The notes: generated by a model from the letters alone, not told the origin. A stretch of DNA of 64,000 nucleotides from JAHZKN01 sp965250205 (GCA_965250205.1 CBDFNK010000019.1:146234-210233); one strand, 5' to 3'. Positions 35,397 to 44,786 are shown, counted from the stretch's first letter. Translations and numbers: made by a program.

Positions 35397-36596
35397 CTAA
35401 GACGTGTCAGCTTTACTCTTGGCTTTCGCATTAGCTAGTATTTCCAGGGCGATCACTTCGCCGTCGTTGAGCGCCAACGCCAATTCTCCGCGACGAAGTT
35501 TGAGCGCATACTGGCCAAACAACTTGTGACGCCATCCTGTCAGGGCAGCAATACCATCATCGCGCCCTGATGCGATGTTTTCCAGATCTTGGCTGTTGGC
35601 GACCAATTTCGTTGCTACGCGATTTCGCGCTGCACAGGATTTCAAGAGTACCTTGAGTAATTCCAAAATGGCCTGTGTCTCGGCCGTTGGAGGTTTTCCC
35701 CGTGGCAAAGGCGGCAACGTTGCAGGATCTCGCTGTTTTGCCCGTTTCAGGCTGGCCAGGATATCGCGACCCCGGCTCGAGCGTGCGATACCGTCATGCA
35801 CGCTGCGGAGCTTGCTTAGCTCTTCAACGGTGGCTGGTGCCTGATTAGCGATGTCGTAAAGCGCATCATCCTTTACCAATCGACCGCGCGGCACATTTTG
35901 TTTTTGAGCCGCCTCTTCCCGCCATGCTGCAAGCTCAATAAGATTAGCAAGCGCTTTGCGATCTTTTACACGCATCTTCAAACGCTGCCAGGCGTCGGCC
36001 GGTTCTGTGATGTAGGTTGCAACGTTTGATAGCGTTGCCATTTCTTCGGCCAACCAGTCAGCGCGACCGACCTCGTCGATCTCAGCCTTTAACGCCAGAT
36101 AGACATCGCGCAAATAGGTGACGTCACCAATCGCATAGGTCAGCTGCTTTTTCGTCAGCGGGCGCTGGGACCAGTCTGTAAAGCGGCTCGATTTGTCGAG
36201 AGTTTCGTCACTGATTTTCTTGACCAGATTTACGTAGCTGATGCTTTCACCAAAACCACAGACCATGGCGGCAATCTGGGTATCAAATAGAGGCGTTGGG
36301 ACGTTGCCAGATTTTTCAACGAAGATTTCAATGTCCTGGCGGGCGGCGTGGAACACCTTGATCACAGACGGGTCAGCCATCAGATCGAAGAACGGGGCGA
36401 GATCAAGCCCATTACTCAACGGATCGATGATCAGTTCATGATCGACGTTGGCGATCTGGATCAGGCATAGCTCCGGCCAATAGGTTGTCTCGCGCAGGAA
36501 CTCGGTATCGACGGTGACGAAGTCACCGCCCGCGAGATTCTGGCAGGCCTGTTTTAAGTCTTGGGTTTCGGTAATTACGCGCATGGATTGGCGCAT
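35397..36596 (-). CDS. rnd: Ribonuclease D
   Basis: A 399-residue 3'-5' exoribonuclease trimming tRNA precursors. DEDD-family motifs are FVTVDTEFLRETTYW (motif I, Asp-Glu), KVFHAARQDIEIF (motif II) and YAIGDVTYLRDVY (motif III, Tyr-Asp). The first HRDC domain follows (WREEAAQKQNVPRGRLVKD). ATG 36594-36596 and another ATG four codons later (36584) are both possible; the family start MRVITET favours the second. It converges with the J-protein gene and is divergent from aspS. Confidence 0.94.
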   Translation of the reverse strand: MRQSMRVITETQDLKQACQNLAGGDFVTVDTEFLRETTYWPELCLIQIANVDHELIIDPLSNGLDLAPFFDLMADPSVIKVFHAARQDIEIFVEKSGNVPTPLFDTQIAAMVCGFGESISYVNLVKKISDETLDKSSRFTDWSQRPLTKKQLTYAIGDVTYLRDVYLALKAEIDEVGRADWLAEEMATLSNVATYITEPADAWQRLKMRVKDRKALANLIELAAWREEAAQKQNVPRGRLVKDDALYDIANQAPATVEELSKLRSVHDGIARSSRGRDILASLKRAKQRDPATLPPLPRGKPPTAETQAILELLKVLLKSCAARNRVATKLVANSQDLENIASGRDDGIAALTGWRHKLFGQYALKLRRGELALALNDGEVIALEILANAKAKSKADTS

Positions 36597-36849
36597 ATAA
36601 CCTATTGTGCGTGGGTTGTCGCCTCAGATCCTTAGCCCACGACAAATAGTATCAGAAATTTGAATTCCTCTCGGAGGTGAGCTGCCTGCTGCCGGGGGTG
36701 CCCGCCGCCTCTTGTTGATACCCTCCAGGTGCCGCCAGCCTGACTTGACATTCGCCAGCCCGCATGCGCTTTTCCGGCCGATATCGCTTCATTCCCTCGT
36801 GCAATTGAGATCTCTGAGCAAGGCGTCACCGGCGCTGAAGGCAACACAT

Positions 36850-38691
36850 ATGGCAACCAAGACCACCAAGACCGCAGACACAAAGCCTAAGACCGTTGGC
36901 CATGCCTATCGCAGCCATACATGTGGCGCACTGACCGCGGCCTACATCGGTGAAACCGTGCGGCTTTCAGGCTGGGTGCATCGTGTGCGCGACCATGGCG
37001 GGGTGCTGTTTGTTGATCTGCGTGATCATTACGGTGTCACTCAGGTTGTGGCCGATCCAGATAGTGCTGCCTTCAAGACAGCCGAGAAGGTGCGCTCAGA
37101 ATGGGTTGTCCGTATTGAAGGGCGGGTCCGCGAGCGCCCAGAAGGTACAACAAATGCCGAACTGCCTACCGGTGAAATAGAAATTTACGCCGACGTGATC
37201 GATGTGTTGTCGGAAGCAAAAGAGCTGCCGGTGCCCGTCTTTGGCGAGCCAGATTATCCAGAGGATCTGCGTCTCACCTATCGGTTTTTGGATCTCAGAC
37301 GTGAAACGCTGCACAACAACATTATGCGCCGCTTGGACGTGGTGAAGTCGATCCGCTCGCGCATGGACAAAAGCGGCTTTTTTGAATTCTCGACGCCCAT
37401 CCTGACAGCTTCAAGCCCGGAAGGTGCGCGCGACTTTTTGGTGCCGTCGCGCGTCCATGCTGGAAAATTCTACGCCCTGCCACAAGCCCCGCAGCAATAT
37501 AAGCAATTGTTGATGGTATCGGGTTTTGACCGCTATTTCCAAATTGCACCGTGTTTTCGCGACGAAGACCCACGCGCGGATCGTCTGCCAGGCGAATTTT
37601 ATCAACTCGACCTTGAGATGAGCTTTGTTGAGCAAGACGATATTCTGGGCACCATGGAGCCGGTCTTAAAGGACGTGTTTGAAGAGTTTGCCGATGGTAA
37701 ATCGGTGACACAAACCTTTCCGCGCATTCCCTATGATGAAGCGCTGCGCAAATATGGTTCAGACAAGCCGGACTTGCGCAACCCAATTGAAATCCAGAAT
37801 GTGACCGATCACTTCAAGGGGTCAGGCTTCAAGATTTTTGCGGGCATGATCGACAAGGATCCGACTGTCGAAGTCTGGGGCATCCCGGCCCCCAAAGGTG
37901 GCAGTCGCGCTTTTTGTGACCGGATGAATTCGTGGGCCCAAGGGGAAGGCCAACCCGGCCTCGCCTACATCTTCTTCCGTGACGGAGAGGGTGCCGGACC
38001 GGTTGCCAAAAACATTGGCCCGGAACGAACAGCAGCTATTCGCGATCGGCTCGGCCTTGGCGATGGCGATGCGGTGTTCTTTACCGCTGGCCAGCCCGCA
38101 AAGTTCCACAAGTTTGCAGGCCTTGCCCGAGATAGGCTCGGTTCAGAGCTCAAGTTGATTGACGAAACGCAGTTCGCATTGTGTTGGATTGTCGACTTTC
38201 CGATGTATGACTGGAACGAAGACGAAAAGCGTGTCGACTTTTCGCACAATCCATTCTCGATGCCGCAGGGTGGCTTGGATGTATTGGAAGCTGCCAAGTC
38301 AGACGAAGAGCTGTTAGCGATTAAAGCTTGGCAGTATGATCTTGTCTGCAATGGCTTTGAAATCGCCTCTGGCGGCATTCGCAACCATGAGCCGGAAACG
38401 ATGCTCAAGGCGTTTTCCATCGCCGGCCTTGGTGCAGATGTAGTCGAAGAACGCTTTGGGGGCATGTATCGCGCCTTCCAATATGGCGCGCCGCCACATG
38501 GCGGCATGGCTGCCGGTGTTGACCGCATTGTGATGTTGATTGTTGGTGCTGAAAATCTGCGCGAAGTCACCCTGTTCCCGATGAACCAACAAGCCAATGA
38601 TCTGTTAATGGGCGCACCATCCGAAGTTGCGCCAGAACAACTGCGCGATCTTTCGGTGCGGATTATCGCGCCGCCGCCTGAGAAGGAATAG
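36850..38691 (+). CDS. aspS: Aspartyl-tRNA synthetase
   Basis: A 613-residue class II synthetase attaching aspartate to tRNA. After a Lys/Thr-rich N-terminus, the OB-fold anticodon domain contains VRLSGWVHRVRDHGGVLFVDLRD in part, followed by the catalytic core with FLVPSRVHAGKFYALPQAPQ, CFRDEDPRADR (motif 2) and, near the C-terminus, GMAAGVDRIVMLIVG (motif 3). The bacterial-type insertion domain is present. ATG 36850 is the start consistent with the family; the frame is open upstream to 36712. Confidence 0.97.
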   Translation: MATKTTKTADTKPKTVGHAYRSHTCGALTAAYIGETVRLSGWVHRVRDHGGVLFVDLRDHYGVTQVVADPDSAAFKTAEKVRSEWVVRIEGRVRERPEGTTNAELPTGEIEIYADVIDVLSEAKELPVPVFGEPDYPEDLRLTYRFLDLRRETLHNNIMRRLDVVKSIRSRMDKSGFFEFSTPILTASSPEGARDFLVPSRVHAGKFYALPQAPQQYKQLLMVSGFDRYFQIAPCFRDEDPRADRLPGEFYQLDLEMSFVEQDDILGTMEPVLKDVFEEFADGKSVTQTFPRIPYDEALRKYGSDKPDLRNPIEIQNVTDHFKGSGFKIFAGMIDKDPTVEVWGIPAPKGGSRAFCDRMNSWAQGEGQPGLAYIFFRDGEGAGPVAKNIGPERTAAIRDRLGLGDGDAVFFTAGQPAKFHKFAGLARDRLGSELKLIDETQFALCWIVDFPMYDWNEDEKRVDFSHNPFSMPQGGLDVLEAAKSDEELLAIKAWQYDLVCNGFEIASGGIRNHEPETMLKAFSIAGLGADVVEERFGGMYRAFQYGAPPHGGMAAGVDRIVMLIVGAENLREVTLFPMNQQANDLLMGAPSEVAPEQLRDLSVRIIAPPPEKE

Positions 38692-38838
38692 CGGCGATAG
38701 GCTTGGTTTTTGTTCATTACTCATATGCGGTTTACTTGGGTGTTGCATAGACAAAAGCATGCCGCGACCAAATACGTTCGACGCCATCTATCGTGGTGAG
38801 TCATGTCCTCATAGGAAAACCAAAAAAGGCCTTTACAC

Positions 38839-39558
38839 ATGGCTTGGAGCGAACAGCTTTTTCGGTATTGTGAGCGGGGCAGTGATCCGGCGTTCTGGGC
38901 AGAACCTGTCAATGCTGTCACCAATCTGGGATTTATTTTTGTTGCGGTTTTGGCGGCTGCAATTTTGCATCGCACCCCAAAGGGACACCGTGGCGGTGCT
39001 GAATTATTTTTGGTCGGGCTGGTGTTCGCCATTGGGATCGGCAGCTTTCTGTTCCACACGTTTGCAACGCGTTGGGCATCGCTGACAGACGTTGGTCCGA
39101 TCACACTCTTTATGCTGGCCTATTTTGGTTATGCGTTGCGCCGCTACGTTGGCTTGAATTGGTTTGCTGTGAGCGCCTGCCTTGGCATTTTTATCACGGC
39201 GCTTTGGTTTGCGAAGGACGTCACCTGTCAACCAAGCTTTATGCCGATTTCAAACGGGCTCGGGCTGCCCTGTCTCAATGGTACGGCTGGATATCTACCA
39301 GCACTAGTTGCCCTGGTCGGCATTGGGATGGCGCTTGCAGTGAAGAGGCACGGTGCCGCGCGGACCTTACTGCTGGCGGCGGTAGTGTTTGCGGTCTCCA
39401 TGGCCTTTCGCACCATGGACTTTGAGCTGTGTACCGGCATCACTGTGTTGGGCACCCGAATTGGCACCCACTTTCTGTGGCATCTTCTCAATGCGGTTGT
39501 GCTCTATCTGTTGCTGCGTGCGGCGCTTTTGCACGGGGCGGTGAGATCTCAGATTTGA
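38839..39558 (+). CDS. Ceramidase-family (PF05875) membrane hydrolase
   Basis: A 239-residue integral membrane protein of the alkaline ceramidase superfamily (related to PAQR/Per1 hydrolases). Motifs fit a zinc amidase: CERGSDPAFWAEPVNAVTNLGF near the N-terminus, GSFLFHTFATRW in the second helix region with conserved Ser and His, and GTHFLWHLLNA at the C-terminus with the paired zinc-binding histidines. Six to seven hydrophobic segments are visible. It may hydrolyse an N-acyl lipid; a true sphingolipid substrate in this bacterium is not shown. The TTG/ATG start at 38839 is ATG. Confidence 0.85.
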   Translation: MAWSEQLFRYCERGSDPAFWAEPVNAVTNLGFIFVAVLAAAILHRTPKGHRGGAELFLVGLVFAIGIGSFLFHTFATRWASLTDVGPITLFMLAYFGYALRRYVGLNWFAVSACLGIFITALWFAKDVTCQPSFMPISNGLGLPCLNGTAGYLPALVALVGIGMALAVKRHGAARTLLLAAVVFAVSMAFRTMDFELCTGITVLGTRIGTHFLWHLLNAVVLYLLLRAALLHGAVRSQI

Positions 39559-39622
39559 GGGCGCTTAAGGATTGCAATTTGTGGCCCTTCCAGCGCATAA
39601 CGGCCGCTGACAAAATCACTTC

Positions 39623-39709
39623 GCGGACGTGGTGGAATTGGTAGACACACAGGACTTAAAATCCTGAGACCTAACAGTCGTGCGGGTTCAAGTCCCGCCG
39701 TCCGCACCA
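39623..39709 (+). tRNA. tRNA-Leu (UAA)
   Basis: An 87-nt tRNA with acceptor stem GCGGACG/CGTCCGC, discriminator A and encoded CCA. The anticodon stem CAGGA/TCCTG encloses loop CTTAAAA with anticodon UAA. A long variable arm and the T loop GGTTCAAGTCC confirm a class II leucine tRNA. It lies just after the ceramidase-family gene. Confidence 0.97.
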
Positions 39710-40297
39710 ATGATTTCAATGGGTTAGTGTATCTGGTGGTCACGTTTTGTTTCTGGCGAAAATTTCTAGCAACCACTTCGGTTTTCCACAGGACTGGTGA
39801 ACGCTTAGGTGCGCTTTGAGTTTGGATGGGGGTCGCTGCACGTTGTCAATAACACGGCCACTGTGAGGGTTGATATCAACAAGAAGGCTGGCTTCGATGA
39901 CCCCAAAATCCTCCATTAGTGATTCGACGCGAACTGTCTCAAGGTTCCTGACGGGGGACAAGGATGCAGTATCGGACCTCGTTCATGCGTCGTGCGTTTG
40001 TCGTTGCAAGTGCCTTTTTGTGGGAGCCTGGATCATGTTGTCATGAGGCCCTAGGTCAAGCTTAAGGCCCTGAAAAGTCATGGCCCAACCGGCTCAAGTT
40101 TCGGCATCTGTATGCGGTGATGGGGAGATGGTGTGTGTGTGACATGAGCCCTGTTGCAAATCATGGTATAGAGGCGCAAACCCCTGTCTTGACCAGAGCT
40201 TTACTATTTCCCGTGTAGCGGTCTGATGTAGGGTTCAAGCGAAGTTGGCACTGCGCGTCCCGCCGCGTCTTTCACCCCAGATTTCAGGACTTCTGCC
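39710..40297. other. Gene-poor region between tRNA-Leu and trkH
   Basis: About 590 bp without a gene I can support. A leftward open frame at 39740-39961 (73 codons) has no recognised product and no good ribosome binding site. No duplicate of the tRNA 3' end that would mark an attachment site was found. The trkH promoter should lie in the last 150 bp. Confidence 0.4.
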
Positions 40298-41743
40298 TTG
40301 ATTAAGGTGCGCCCGATTCTGTTTGTCCTTGGACTGCTGCTGTGCATTCTAGCAGCGGCTATGGTGCTGCCCGCTATCATTGATGTTGCCGACAGTAACC
40401 CGGGTTGGCAGGTGTTCGTGGCCTCGGCATTGCTGACGTTTTTTATCGGTGGCTTGCTGGTTGTGGCGGCTTATCAAGACACGAGTGTTCAACTGGGCAT
40501 CAAGGAAGGCTTCTTGCTCACCACGCTGTGTTGGTTATTGCTCACCGCATTTTCAGCTGTGCCGTTTGTTGGGCTGGGCCTCACGTACACCGACGCATTT
40601 TTTGAGGCAATGTCGGGTCTAACAACAACGGGTTCCACAGTATTGGTTGGTTTGGATCAACTGCCACGTGGCATCTTGTTGTGGCGTGCCCTGTTGCAAG
40701 GCGTCGGCGGTCTGGGCATCATCGCGATGGCGATCATCATCCTGCCGTTTCTGCGTGTTGGTGGTATGCAGCTATTTCATGCCGAAAGCTCGGACCGTTC
40801 GGAAAAGGTTATGCCGCGGGCGCTCGAATTGATGATGGCGATTGCTGGCGTCTATCTTTTGCTCTTACTTGCCTGCACGTCGGCCTATGTCTTCTTCGGC
40901 ATGACGATTTTTGATGCAGTTTGCCATTCGCTCACCACCGTTTCAACGGCTGGCTTCTCCACGCACGATGCTAGCTTTGGATTTTTTCAATCATCCGCTC
41001 TGGAGTGGGTGTGTATCGTGTTTATGATCAGCGGTGCGTTGCCGTTTGTTATTTATATCAAAGCTGCGCGTGGCCAGTCGAGCGCCGTCTTTTCCGATAC
41101 GCAAGTGCGCGGCTTTATGGTATTCCTGATTTCAATCTGGGTCATCGTCACGTTTTGGTTGGTGGCGACACGTGATATATCTGTAATGGAGGCCTTCAGG
41201 GCCGCCGCCTTCAACGTAACGTCGATCATCACCACAACCGGATACGCCACCGAAGACTTCACTAAGTGGGGTACGTTTGCGGTTGGCCTGTTTTTTATTC
41301 TGTTCTTTTTCGGCGGTTGTTCTGGCTCGACCACGGGTGGTATCAAGATCTACCGGTTGCAGGTCGCGGGTATGTTGACCCGCAGTCATTTCCTGCATCT
41401 GATCAGCCCTAACCGTATTGTCACACTTGTGTACAGCGGGCGTCGGTTGCCGGACGATGTGCCGTTTTCAGTTGTCGCATTCCTCGCCATCTACATGGCA
41501 ACCATTGGCGTCTTTACCGTCGTTTTGTCGTCCATGGGGCTTGACTTTATCACCGCGCTGTCATCTGCAACACAGGCCGTTGGAAATGTTGGCCCCGGCC
41601 TTGGCGACTATGTTGGCCCCGGCGGTAGTTTCTCTAGCATTCCGTTAGCGGCAAAATGGGTGCTGTCGGCCGCCATGTTACTCGGGCGGCTCGAACTGTT
41701 CACCGTGCTTGTGCTGCTCAGGCCTGAATTTTGGCGGACCTAA
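40298..41743 (+). CDS. trkH: TrkH family potassium uptake protein
   Basis: A 481-residue potassium-translocating membrane subunit of the Trk/Ktr type. The four pore-loop repeats are visible, with selectivity-like segments SGLTTTGSTVL, TVSTAGFSTHD, TTTGYATEDF and AVGNVGPGLG, each contributing a filter glycine. Many hydrophobic helices surround them. TTG 40298 is used as start because MIKVRPILFVLG matches the family N-terminus and no ATG lies close. No trkA gene is adjacent. The stop TAA directly abuts repeat element R2-a. Confidence 0.93.
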   Translation: MIKVRPILFVLGLLLCILAAAMVLPAIIDVADSNPGWQVFVASALLTFFIGGLLVVAAYQDTSVQLGIKEGFLLTTLCWLLLTAFSAVPFVGLGLTYTDAFFEAMSGLTTTGSTVLVGLDQLPRGILLWRALLQGVGGLGIIAMAIIILPFLRVGGMQLFHAESSDRSEKVMPRALELMMAIAGVYLLLLLACTSAYVFFGMTIFDAVCHSLTTVSTAGFSTHDASFGFFQSSALEWVCIVFMISGALPFVIYIKAARGQSSAVFSDTQVRGFMVFLISIWVIVTFWLVATRDISVMEAFRAAAFNVTSIITTTGYATEDFTKWGTFAVGLFFILFFFGGCSGSTTGGIKIYRLQVAGMLTRSHFLHLISPNRIVTLVYSGRRLPDDVPFSVVAFLAIYMATIGVFTVVLSSMGLDFITALSSATQAVGNVGPGLGDYVGPGGSFSSIPLAAKWVLSAAMLLGRLELFTVLVLLRPEFWRT

Positions 41744-41979
41744 AGCGTGTCTCTCAAAAGTGGAAGCCGATCTGGCCAACACTGCGCAGGCTTGTGTTGG
41801 ATCTGGCCAACACTGCGCAGGCTTGTGTTGGATCTGGCCAACACTGCGCAGGCTTGTGTTGGATCTGGCCAACACTGCGCAGGCTTGTGTTGGATCTGGC
41901 CAACACTGCGCAGGCTTGTGTTGGATCTGGCCAACACTGCGCAAGCTTGTGTTGGATGGTTTTGGGATAAAGACACGCT
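41744..41979. repeat. R2-a, long hairpin element with six 31-bp tandem units
   Basis: The element begins at the base after the trkH stop. Outer arms AGCGTGTCT (41744-41752) and AGACACGCT (41971-41979) are perfect inverted repeats; CAAAA/TTTTG pair further in. The core at 41769-41954 is six head-to-tail 31-bp units starting gatctggccaacactgcgca, each able to fold through CCAACAC/GTGTTGG. Five units are identical at the central gcaggctt; the last has gcaagctt, like copy R2-b. Units are contiguous with no spacers. Confidence 0.92.
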
Positions 41980-41990
41980 AAAGCAAAGAC

Positions 41991-42336
41991 CTAGATCAAC
42001 CTGCGAAAAGTTGGGTTCGACTTTGAGCAGATAAGTTGATCGCCAACCATGGAATAGAGCGTCGCGCAAATAGCTTGGCTGGCACGAGAAAAGGCACAGA
42101 CGCTCTAGATCAACCTGCGAAAAGTTGGGTTCGACTTTGAGCAGATAAGTTGATCGCCAACCATGGAATAGAGCGTCGAGAAATCAGCTTGGCTGGCACG
42201 AGAAAAGGCACAGACGCTCTAGATCAACCTGCGAAAAGTTGGGTTCGACTTTGAGCAGATAAGTTGATCGCCAACCATGGAATAGAGCGTCGAGAAATCA
42301 GCTTGGCTGGCACGAGAAAAGGCACAGACGCTCTAG
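41991..42336 (+). repeat. R1-c, three tandem 114-bp R1 units
   Basis: Units at 41991-42104, 42105-42218 and 42219-42332, with a closing CTAG at 42333-42336. Each starts ctagatcaacctgcgaaaag and can form three stems: GATCAAC/GTTGATC, AAAGT/ACTTT and TAGAGCGTC/GACGCTCTA. Units two and three share cgagaaatcagc where the first has cgcgcaaatagc, so the array grew by duplicating a variant. The closing CTAG gives the TAG stop of the leftward monooxygenase gene. Confidence 0.93.
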
Positions 42337-43553
42337 ACATTGGTTTGCCAGCCATAGAGCCAGCGATAGCGATTGATCAGAGCCGGTCCACCTATTGCTT
42401 TCATAGCCCTGTTACGGACCGCGGCTGTGACGCCCGCCTGATGATAGATCCGACCATTGCGTGCTGAGGCTGTTGCAACCCGACCCGTGCGTGGTCGTCT
42501 GATGCGTTCATATCGCTGCAGCGCTTGGGGTGCGTTGTCCGGTGTCTCTGCCAATACCTTTGCCAAAACCATTGCATCTTCCATCGCCATCACGCCGCCT
42601 TGAGCGAGGAAAGGCAGAACAGGATGAGCCGCATCGCCAAGCAAGGTTGTGCGCCCCGTGCTCCACTGTTTCAAGGGTGGCAAAGTGGCGAGTGACCATT
42701 TTTGCCAGCAGTTACGGGCGTGCAAAATTTTCTGCAGATTGGTGTGCAACCCTTTTGCGCGCGTAATCACCCAGTCTTGTGAAATGGGGGTTGTCCAATC
42801 GGGACTGATATCGTCATCATCAAAAATCGCAACGAGCGCAATCTCTTTTCCTGCGCGCACAGGGTAATGAACAACATGTGCGCCAGGCGCCAGCCACAAG
42901 CCGACATTTGATTTATCAAGCGTGCCAGGGAAATCAGCGGACGGGATGACAGTTCTGGCAGCACTCTTTCCGATGGCGCGCAACGGCGCGTCAGAGATCC
43001 ATGTTTTCCTGAGCCGTGAATGAATGCCATCGGCAGCAACCAGGATCTGACCCGTTGCCGTATCGTGGTTTGCTAGAATGGCTGTCACCGCCTCGGTCGT
43101 TTGTTGTGCGCGGATCACTTCGCAGGCCATTGAGAGTCTGACCAACGGACAATCGCGCACGGCGGCAAGCAAGGCACCGTGCAGGTTGGCGCGATGCATA
43201 GTCCAGTAGGGGGCGGTGTGGTTGACGTTGGTTCTCGTGCCAATGGGCAGGCGCGCTAGCACGTCACCAGAACGTCCATCATGGGGGATGATGTAGGAAG
43301 GCGTTCCAGCAAACGCACAAATTGGCGCTTCGAGTCCGAGCGTTCTTAGAATACGGGCACCATTGGGCCCGACTTGAATGCCAGCACCTTCCATTGAAAA
43401 TACTTCGCGGCGCTCAAAGATGTGATTGGCGATGCCCTGCTGCGCAAGCGCGAGAGCCAACGTGAGACCGCCGATGCCAGCTCCGGCGATCAGCACCGGG
43501 TCACGTACACTATTGTCAGTCGTGTCGTGTGCTATGGCAGTGCGTGGCGTCAT
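42333..43553 (-). CDS. FAD-dependent monooxygenase (salicylate hydroxylase-like)
   Basis: A 406-residue class A flavoprotein monooxygenase. The FAD motif VLIAGAGIGGLTLALALAQ is at about residues 21-39, the DG region LVAADGIHSRLR near 165 and the second FAD motif TTLLGDAAHPVLPFLAQGG near 300. This group includes salicylate hydroxylases and ubiquinone-ring hydroxylases, so the substrate could be an aromatic acid or a quinone precursor; nothing decisive distinguishes them. Its TAG stop lies in the terminal CTAG of the R1-c array. It is divergently followed by the zinc-finger gene on the same strand 85 bp upstream. Confidence 0.88.
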   Translation of the reverse strand: MTPRTAIAHDTTDNSVRDPVLIAGAGIGGLTLALALAQQGIANHIFERREVFSMEGAGIQVGPNGARILRTLGLEAPICAFAGTPSYIIPHDGRSGDVLARLPIGTRTNVNHTAPYWTMHRANLHGALLAAVRDCPLVRLSMACEVIRAQQTTEAVTAILANHDTATGQILVAADGIHSRLRKTWISDAPLRAIGKSAARTVIPSADFPGTLDKSNVGLWLAPGAHVVHYPVRAGKEIALVAIFDDDDISPDWTTPISQDWVITRAKGLHTNLQKILHARNCWQKWSLATLPPLKQWSTGRTTLLGDAAHPVLPFLAQGGVMAMEDAMVLAKVLAETPDNAPQALQRYERIRRPRTGRVATASARNGRIYHQAGVTAAVRNRAMKAIGGPALINRYRWLYGWQTNV

Positions 43554-43638
43554 TAGATATGGAAACCGGTGCTATAGCGACAAACAACGTCTCGCAATTG
43601 TGATGCCTTTTTTGCGGTTGTGGTTTTTAGGGCCGCAC

Positions 43639-43893
43639 TTATTTTACCGAGTGATCTGCGGTCCCTACAACGCAATGCTCAGGATCGCTGTCTTTCGCAC
43701 CTAGTGCTCCGTCATGTACAAACAGCGTCGAGCAATAGGGGCACAAAACTTGATTGTCTTCACCCATGTCGAGAAAGACATGTGGGTGATCAAAGGGGGG
43801 CCTGGCACCCATACACTGCAGTTCCTTGACGCCTACGAAAATTTTTTCAACGCCTTGGTCGTTTGCAAGATGTGGTGCAGTGTGTTCAGCCAT
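43639..43893 (-). CDS. zf-CHCC zinc-finger protein
   Basis: An 84-residue protein of the zf-CHCC family (related to the NDUFS6/13 kDa complex I accessory subunit). The zinc ligands are visible: Cys in ELQCMGARPPFDHPHVFL together with the first His, and the pair in VLCPYCSTLFVHD. The core DHPHVFLDMG is diagnostic. ATG 43891-43893 is the start. It lies between a flavin monooxygenase and an alpha/beta hydrolase, a grouping seen in related bacteria; its role may be assembly or stability of respiratory complex I, as known for the eukaryotic homologue. Confidence 0.9.
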   Translation of the reverse strand: MAEHTAPHLANDQGVEKIFVGVKELQCMGARPPFDHPHVFLDMGEDNQVLCPYCSTLFVHDGALGAKDSDPEHCVVGTADHSVK

Positions 43894-44007
43894 TTACAGG
43901 TCCTGTCGTTCAACTTATTGCATTTCAGGCAACATTATCTGCCAAATCGCATAGGACGCCTCCAAGAGCAAGGCCCAACGCCTCGTGCTTTTCGCCAGGA
44001 CCAGGAA

Positions 44008-44786
44008 ATGACCATGGATATGCAAAGCTTTTCATCAGATGGGGTGCAGATTGCCTATATTGATGAGGGGGATAAGGCATGGGTCCCTGTACTACTGATC
44101 CACGGCTTTGCCTCTCATACTGAAGCTAATTGGATTGCACCAGGCTGGGTACCGTTTCTGGTCGAGGCTGGGTATCGGATTATTTCAATTGATAATCGCG
44201 GCCATGGTCAAAGCGAAAAACTGTATGATCTGGATCAGTGTGGTGCGCCGCTGATGGCTGAAGACGCCGGCGATTGCTTGATCATCTGGGCATTAGGTCG
44301 TGCCATGTGATGGGCTACTCGATGGGAGCCAGGATATCAGCATTCCTCGCAACAACACATCCAAGGCGCGTGAGGTCCGTTGTCTTTGGTGGGCTTGGAT
44401 TCAACATGGTGCGTGGTATGGCGGGCACCGGGCCGATTGCAAGCGCACTCGAAGCTGCAACGCTTGAGGATGTCGCTAACCCAACAGCACGCACGTTTCG
44501 CGCGTTTGCAGAACAGACCGGAAGTGATCTCAAGGCACTTGCTGCGTGTATCCGCTCATCAAGAGCGCCGATTACACGCGAAGCGCTGGCGCAGGTGGCG
44601 TGTCCGGTGCTGGTCGCGGTTGGTGAACGCGATGTGATTGGGGGGGCAGCGGGTGCGCTTGCGGACCTGATGCCGGATGCGTCTGCCTTCACTATTCCCA
44701 ATCGTGATCATATGAAGGCTGTTGGTGATAGGGCATTTAAAATGCGGGTTTTAGAATTCTTGACGGCGGCAAACCCGGCAGCTTGA
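44008..44786 (+). pseudogene. Alpha/beta hydrolase, one-base frameshift
   Basis: The N-terminal part from ATG 44008 reads FSSDGVQIAYIDEGDK, LLIHGFASHTEANW and SIDNRGHGQSE up to GAPLMAEDAG, then leaves frame and stops at 44308-44310. The next phase from 44274 continues LLDHLGIRSCHVMGYSMGAR, with the nucleophile Ser in GYSMG, a likely acid Asp in VGERDVIGG and the catalytic His in NRDHMKAVGD, ending at 44786. Adding one T to GATTGC near 44273 restores AGDLLDHLGI. All catalytic residues survive, so a sequencing undercall is as likely as real inactivation. The substrate is not known. Confidence 0.85.

Noticed and set aside
39549..39776. Leftward open frame of 75 codons across tRNA-Leu, containing TAGLEPARLLGLRILSP.
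   Set aside because: This peptide is the well-known antisense translation of a leucine tRNA gene and is not a protein.
39623..40297. tRNA-Leu as an integration site for an island ending before trkH.
   Set aside because: No repeat of the tRNA 3' end, no integrase and no island-type genes are found nearby.
41769..41954. Possible CRISPR array, as 31-bp repeats with internal dyad symmetry.
   Set aside because: The units are directly contiguous with no unique spacers, and no cas genes are present.
41678..42069. Open frames on both strands across the 31-bp units with repeated Cys-, Trp- and Pro-rich peptides.
   Set aside because: 31-bp repetition without stop codons creates long frames by chance in several phases; there is no ribosome binding site and the trkH end overlaps them.
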